DNA from: Manduca sexta
Lineage: Eukaryota > Arthropoda > Insecta > Lepidoptera > Sphingidae
Length of the DNA stretch: 64,000 nt
Reading direction: 5' to 3'
NCBI RefSeq assembly: GCF_014839805.1
Contig: NC_051121.1
Location: forward strand, 6,369,116 to 6,433,115
The notes beneath the pieces were generated by a model. The model worked only from the letters and a program-made list of their open reading frames with translations, was not told where the DNA came from and ran no database searches. Both the position numbers and the translations under genes were made by a program. Below, one piece after another: positions 60,480 through 64,000 of this stretch; position 1 is the first letter of the stretch, and the number at the start of each line of letters is the position of its first letter.

Positions 60480-60615
60480 AGGCCTTAGTGCTTAGAATGT
60501 GACAAAAAAACACGACACGACACCGTGCCGTTTTGTTGTGATCGGTTGGAGACTATCACGTGACTGGCGCATTGTGCTTTTGACTAAACACAAACATCAA
60601 ATTTAAACAACGAGC
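60480..60615 (+). repeat. Dispersed repeat family E, copy 2
   Basis: gtgcttagaatgtgacaaaa, cacgacacgacaccgtg, tgtgatcggttggagac, tcacgtgactggcgcattg; direct match to 48850-48985. Confidence 0.8.
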
Positions 60616-61569
60616 TAAGGATTTCGTTTATTAGAACTTTACTCGTTTCGTTTTTTAGTCGTACCAAAGTCGTATATGTAATAAATTTTACTAGCCATTA
60701 TTTGTTGGTCTGAAAAACTGACCCAGTGTAAATCAAAACTGTATCCCAATATTAAAACGTAGCCCGACGGAGCGAAAGCAATATACGGTCGGGTCGCGTT
60801 ATTTTTTTGTCGGCTCGCTTCATCGCGCACCCGCCCAGTGGCCGACACGAGCCACATTTCCAACGTAATGAAGTTGAAAAAACATTTTTATTCCATTCCG
60901 ATTGAAATATTCAAATGTTGTATCAAAGATAACAGATTTTAAAATAATAAAATGAGGATAGCTATTTCGCATAAAAGGAGAATCGTCAGTCCTATAAAAA
61001 AACAATTGAACATTGGCTGATAGTATCATTCGTAGGTATGCAGCTTGGGTTAATACCTGGTTAAACCCATAGTGAGAAATGGAACACAATTTGCATAATT
61101 TTAATTCTTGCCGCATGGCGGCATCACTGTCGGCGGTTATGTAAAATCCCCTTTTTTACCTATTACTTGTAAACTGCTCCTTGAAAATAATATACAGAAA
61201 TTAGTATCTAATATCAGCGCTATATTTCGCAAATCTCCCACACCCTTCAAAAATGGTAAAATTCTATTCGTGATACAAGGTTAGGCGAAACATTCCGTAG
61301 GGTCAGATGGGATACAGTGAAACAACCCCAATTTTTCTCATATCTTTCGTAAATAATTTACAGACAATTTAGGCAAATTTGTTGCGTAAACGACCCACCA
61401 ATACGGTTGAAAACGAACCGATATAAATCTGGCGACCTCGGATAGATATTACGGCTTTTATTAATTGAAAGTTGAAACCTTATTTACCATTAGGCCCATT
61501 ACTCGATCAATAGAAAATTATTCCTCACTAATTAATCAGTCAACATAGGTAATCAATATTACTATATCA

Positions 61570-61822
61570 ACGAACATTAATACACACACAACAACACGCA
61601 TTTATCCACGAAAGGGTATGCAGAGGCGCAACTAGAGCACCCACTTTTCGCCAAGTGTGTTCCGTCCCATGATGTGATAGATGGCGAGCCCATCGCCATA
61701 TCAGGCACAAATTCCGGACACCGGGCTGATACTAAGCAGAAAAATCCAAATGTCGAACTCGGGACCTCAGAGAGTTGTCGTACCGCGCATGCAGTACAAC
61801 TACGCCACCAAAGCAGTCTAAC
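61570..61822 (-). mobile_element. tRNA-derived SINE
   Basis: On the minus strand the head reads ggtggcgtagttgtactgc, an RNA polymerase III A box (61798-61810). About 40 bp later comes ggtcccgagttcgac, a B box (61753-61767). Both have the spacing of a tRNA gene. The remaining ~190 bp are a non-tRNA body ending in a (tgtg)n stretch. The sequence does not fold as a normal tRNA, so it is a SINE rather than a tRNA gene. It resembles SINEs common in moths. Confidence 0.8.
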
Positions 61823-62335
61823 ATATAACATTAATACAGATCGACATAATTACGAAAAATCCTCCTAATAGGAGTTCAGTTCCCAGCAGTAGGGCAATAC
61901 CATACAGGGGTGATATTATTTTATAATTACGAAATTATTTACGAAGCGCAACCATTAAGAAATTTGGTCGCATAGTAAGTCTATTTCGCGATTACATTTA
62001 CATTAGAAACCATGAACGAGAAACATATAGTCGCTTTATTTATGCTGGCGTGAATATACATTATTCTTTATATTCCGCTTAAAGAGCACTATAATTGAAA
62101 TAAAGTTAACGATTTCATTTTAGTATGAATAGATATACAAATAACACATACAAGTACGTTACATAGGTACATAATAATATATACTAGGTATGCGAGTCTT
62201 TATAGAGAATCCCAAAAGAGACATAACGGTATACAAGCAAAATATTCACATAGAAGCACATAATATTTTCCTGCCAATGAGGATTTACGCTTTTTTCACG
62301 ACATACGCGACACACGCTGTGTCCCTGTGGATATA

Positions 62336-63642
62336 CCTAGTCTTGCCATAAATATTGTAATAAAGAAAAAAGAAAATTGTTAACTGCAAATAACATTTAT
62401 TACTTTTACAGTGTGTCAGTTTAATACATAAATATAAAACAATTAAAAATATAAAAAGCTTATTCGAAGTGGTCTCCATTGGCTGCAATACAGTCCTTTA
62501 AACGATGAGGCCAGTTATCAATAGAAGCACGCACTCTTTCCATGGGAAAATTCTTCACTGCCAATCGTATAGATTGTTTTAGGGACTCCAAATTATCATG
62601 GCGTTTAGAGCAAGCTGTACTCTCTAAAACTGACCACAAATCATAATCCAGCGGATTAAGATCGGGACTAGACGACGGCCAGTCTTCAGCTCTGATGAAG
62701 TCCGAAACGTTCGATTCCAACCAAGACTGCGTGGACCGAGCTTTATGACCCGGCGCCGAGTCTTGCTGGAAGGACCATACTTGGTTATTGAACATGGTGA
62801 TGTTAAGGGGCTTAACTACCTTCTCAAGAATGGTATCTTGATACACTTGTGCCGATGTTTTGATACCTTTTTCACAAAAATATGGCTCAGTCACTCCTTC
62901 ATAGCTAACACCCCACCAAACCATCACTGAAGTCGGATAATGTCCACGTTGCACTCTGTCGACTAATTGGGAAGCTTCCTTAGAGCTTTGAGCATAAATA
63001 CGGTCATTTTGTTTGTTAAAATGTTGCTCAATTGTAAAAATTTTCTCATCCGTAAACAAAATTTTTCTGTGACCTCCCTTTGCGTACCGCTTCAGTAGTT
63101 GTTTCGATTTTACCACCCTATTCTTCTTTAAATTATCAGTTAAGAAATGGCCAGTGCGTCTCTTATAGGCTGCAAGTCCTAAGTCATCTTTTAAAATACG
63201 CGACATGGTTCTAGGTGCTATCTTCATTTCCCGAGATAAAATCTTTTGCTTTCGGACAGGATTTCTTCGAATTCTTTCCCTTACTGCTTTGACCACCTTT
63301 TTCGTACGAACACTACGTGGACGGCCAGATCTTTTTCTGTCACAAACAGAGGAGGTCTCATTGTACCTATTAATAGCCCGGTACACAAACATTTTACTAA
63401 TACCAAGTGTATGGAGAGTTTTAAAAATTGCATTTGGCTCCATACCTACTTTGTGTAATGCTATCACAGCGATTCGGTTCTCTTTATCACCCCACACCAT
63501 TTTAATATCGCAAAATATTTTACAATGTATTGGCGCCAAAATGAGAAAACACAATGAACAATCGTATAAAAATGACAGATTCGAAATTCAAATGTAATAT
63601 TTTTTTATAATTAAGTGTAACAGTATTTATGGCCAGACTAAG
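62336..63642 (-). mobile_element. Full-length mariner element, maT type, 1307 bp
   Basis: The left end cctagtcttgccataaatat and the complement of the right end (cttagtctggccataaatac) match at 17 of the first 20 positions. TA stands outside both ends (62334-62335 and 63643-63644), the mariner target duplication. The element encloses one uninterrupted transposase. Complete ends plus an open frame make it the youngest DNA transposon in the window. Confidence 0.95.
62460..63500 (-). CDS. Mariner transposase (maT subfamily, DD37D), apparently intact
   Basis: Cuts and pastes the element at TA sites. I start at the ATG at 63500 (MVWGDKENR), giving 346 residues, normal for mariners; an in-frame upstream ATG at 63554 would add 18 less typical residues. 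The N-terminal half holds two helix-turn-helix regions for terminal-repeat binding (AVIALHKVGMEPNAIFKTLH; RKRSGRPRS between). The catalytic domain has D151 (ILFTDEKIF), D247 (WSFQQDSAPGHKA) and D285 (SSPDLNPLDYDLW). The last two are separated by 37 residues, the DD37D pattern of the maT group. No stop, frameshift or missing catalytic residue was seen, so it could be active. Confidence 0.95.
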   Translation of the reverse strand: MVWGDKENRIAVIALHKVGMEPNAIFKTLHTLGISKMFVYRAINRYNETSSVCDRKRSGRPRSVRTKKVVKAVRERIRRNPVRKQKILSREMKIAPRTMSRILKDDLGLAAYKRRTGHFLTDNLKKNRVVKSKQLLKRYAKGGHRKILFTDEKIFTIEQHFNKQNDRIYAQSSKEASQLVDRVQRGHYPTSVMVWWGVSYEGVTEPYFCEKGIKTSAQVYQDTILEKVVKPLNITMFNNQVWSFQQDSAPGHKARSTQSWLESNVSDFIRAEDWPSSSPDLNPLDYDLWSVLESTACSKRHDNLESLKQSIRLAVKNFPMERVRASIDNWPHRLKDCIAANGDHFE

Positions 63643-63644
63643 TA

Positions 63645-64000
63645 AAATGGAGATGCGTATAAATTTTGCTTTTCGTTATTCGTATTCATATTATGTGAAA
63701 AATAAACCTTGTAATAAGATAGGCCGAGGTTTACCTTTGAAAATGGACAAGACATTATGCTATATTATAAGACACATATAGGCAATTTTTTTAGCACTAA
63801 TCGGTAAACGAGTGTGGCCTCTTGATATTAACCGCCATCAAACATCCACCATATCCCAAAAAGCATGAATGTGCATCATGAATACTGACATTAATGAAAA
63901 AAAATAAGTATTAAGATGAAATGGAAGTATTTGGGCGAAGTCCAAATGACCGCTCCTTGCACTTTGAAAAGAAAGACTCACTCACTTATTTTCCTTCACC
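63645..64000. other. No gene recognised
   Basis: AT-rich flank of the mariner. No motif or repeat that I can support. Confidence 0.5.

Larger units (their letters stand above)
46053..62335. other. Long stretch without recognised coding exons
   Basis: About 16 kb, either the first intron and upstream region of the myotubularin gene or intergenic. Short open frames have no known motif. Apart from the repeats listed separately, it holds several less AT-rich, apparently single-copy islands (about 51770-51970, 52360-52500, 53040-53170, 54800-55000, 56040-56200, 57790-57960, 58200-58480, 60760-60860). Their function is unknown. Confidence 0.5.

Overview
This window is eukaryotic nuclear DNA, very probably from a moth or butterfly. 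It is AT-rich, has spliced genes with GT/AG introns, and carries a heavy load of transposon relics. Two host genes were reassembled exon by exon, both on the minus strand. One is a six-cysteine insect odorant-binding protein (about 22.77-27.77 kb, three coding exons). The other is a myotubularin-related lipid phosphatase of the MTMR6/7/8 group with a C-terminal FYVE-type finger (about 30.88-46.05 kb, 16 coding exons recovered; the start-codon exon was not found). The lepidopteran assignment rests on the combination of repeats, a maT-type mariner and a tRNA-like SINE; it is inference, not proof.

Layout. 0-3.5 kb: broken HARBI1-like, piggyBac-like and pogo-like transposase pieces, then a 71-bp tandem array ending in a long hairpin MITE. 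4.3-7.25 kb: a nearly complete hAT transposase gene with two frameshifts. 7.27-9.04 kb: a THAP/P-element-like relic split by a retro-insertion with 16-bp target-site duplications. 9.4-10.97 kb: two DDE transposase relics. 11.96-12.34 kb: a solo LTR. 13.0-17.93 kb: an endonuclease scrap and then a long Jockey-like LINE with one nonsense codon in ORF2. 18.0-21.0 kb: further relics (hAT, Tc1/mariner-type, BEL/Pao, gypsy gag, pogo-like). 22.8-27.8 kb: the odorant-binding protein gene; its introns hold a TTAA-flanked foldback element, a second copy of the 16-bp-TSD retro-insertion and a Harbinger element with matching ends. 30.9-46.1 kb: the myotubularin gene. 46-62 kb: non-coding DNA with several small repeat families. 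62.34-63.64 kb: a full-length mariner with an uninterrupted transposase.

The most striking structure is at 36.26-37.02 kb. There, ten essentially identical 79-bp units repeat the 3' splice acceptor and the first part of the catalytic exon of the myotubularin gene, placing eight decoy acceptors in front of the real one. No wholly new gene system was recognised. The remaining interest lies in repeat architecture (perfect hairpins, foldback elements, short MITE families) and in how mobile elements have shaped the two host genes.
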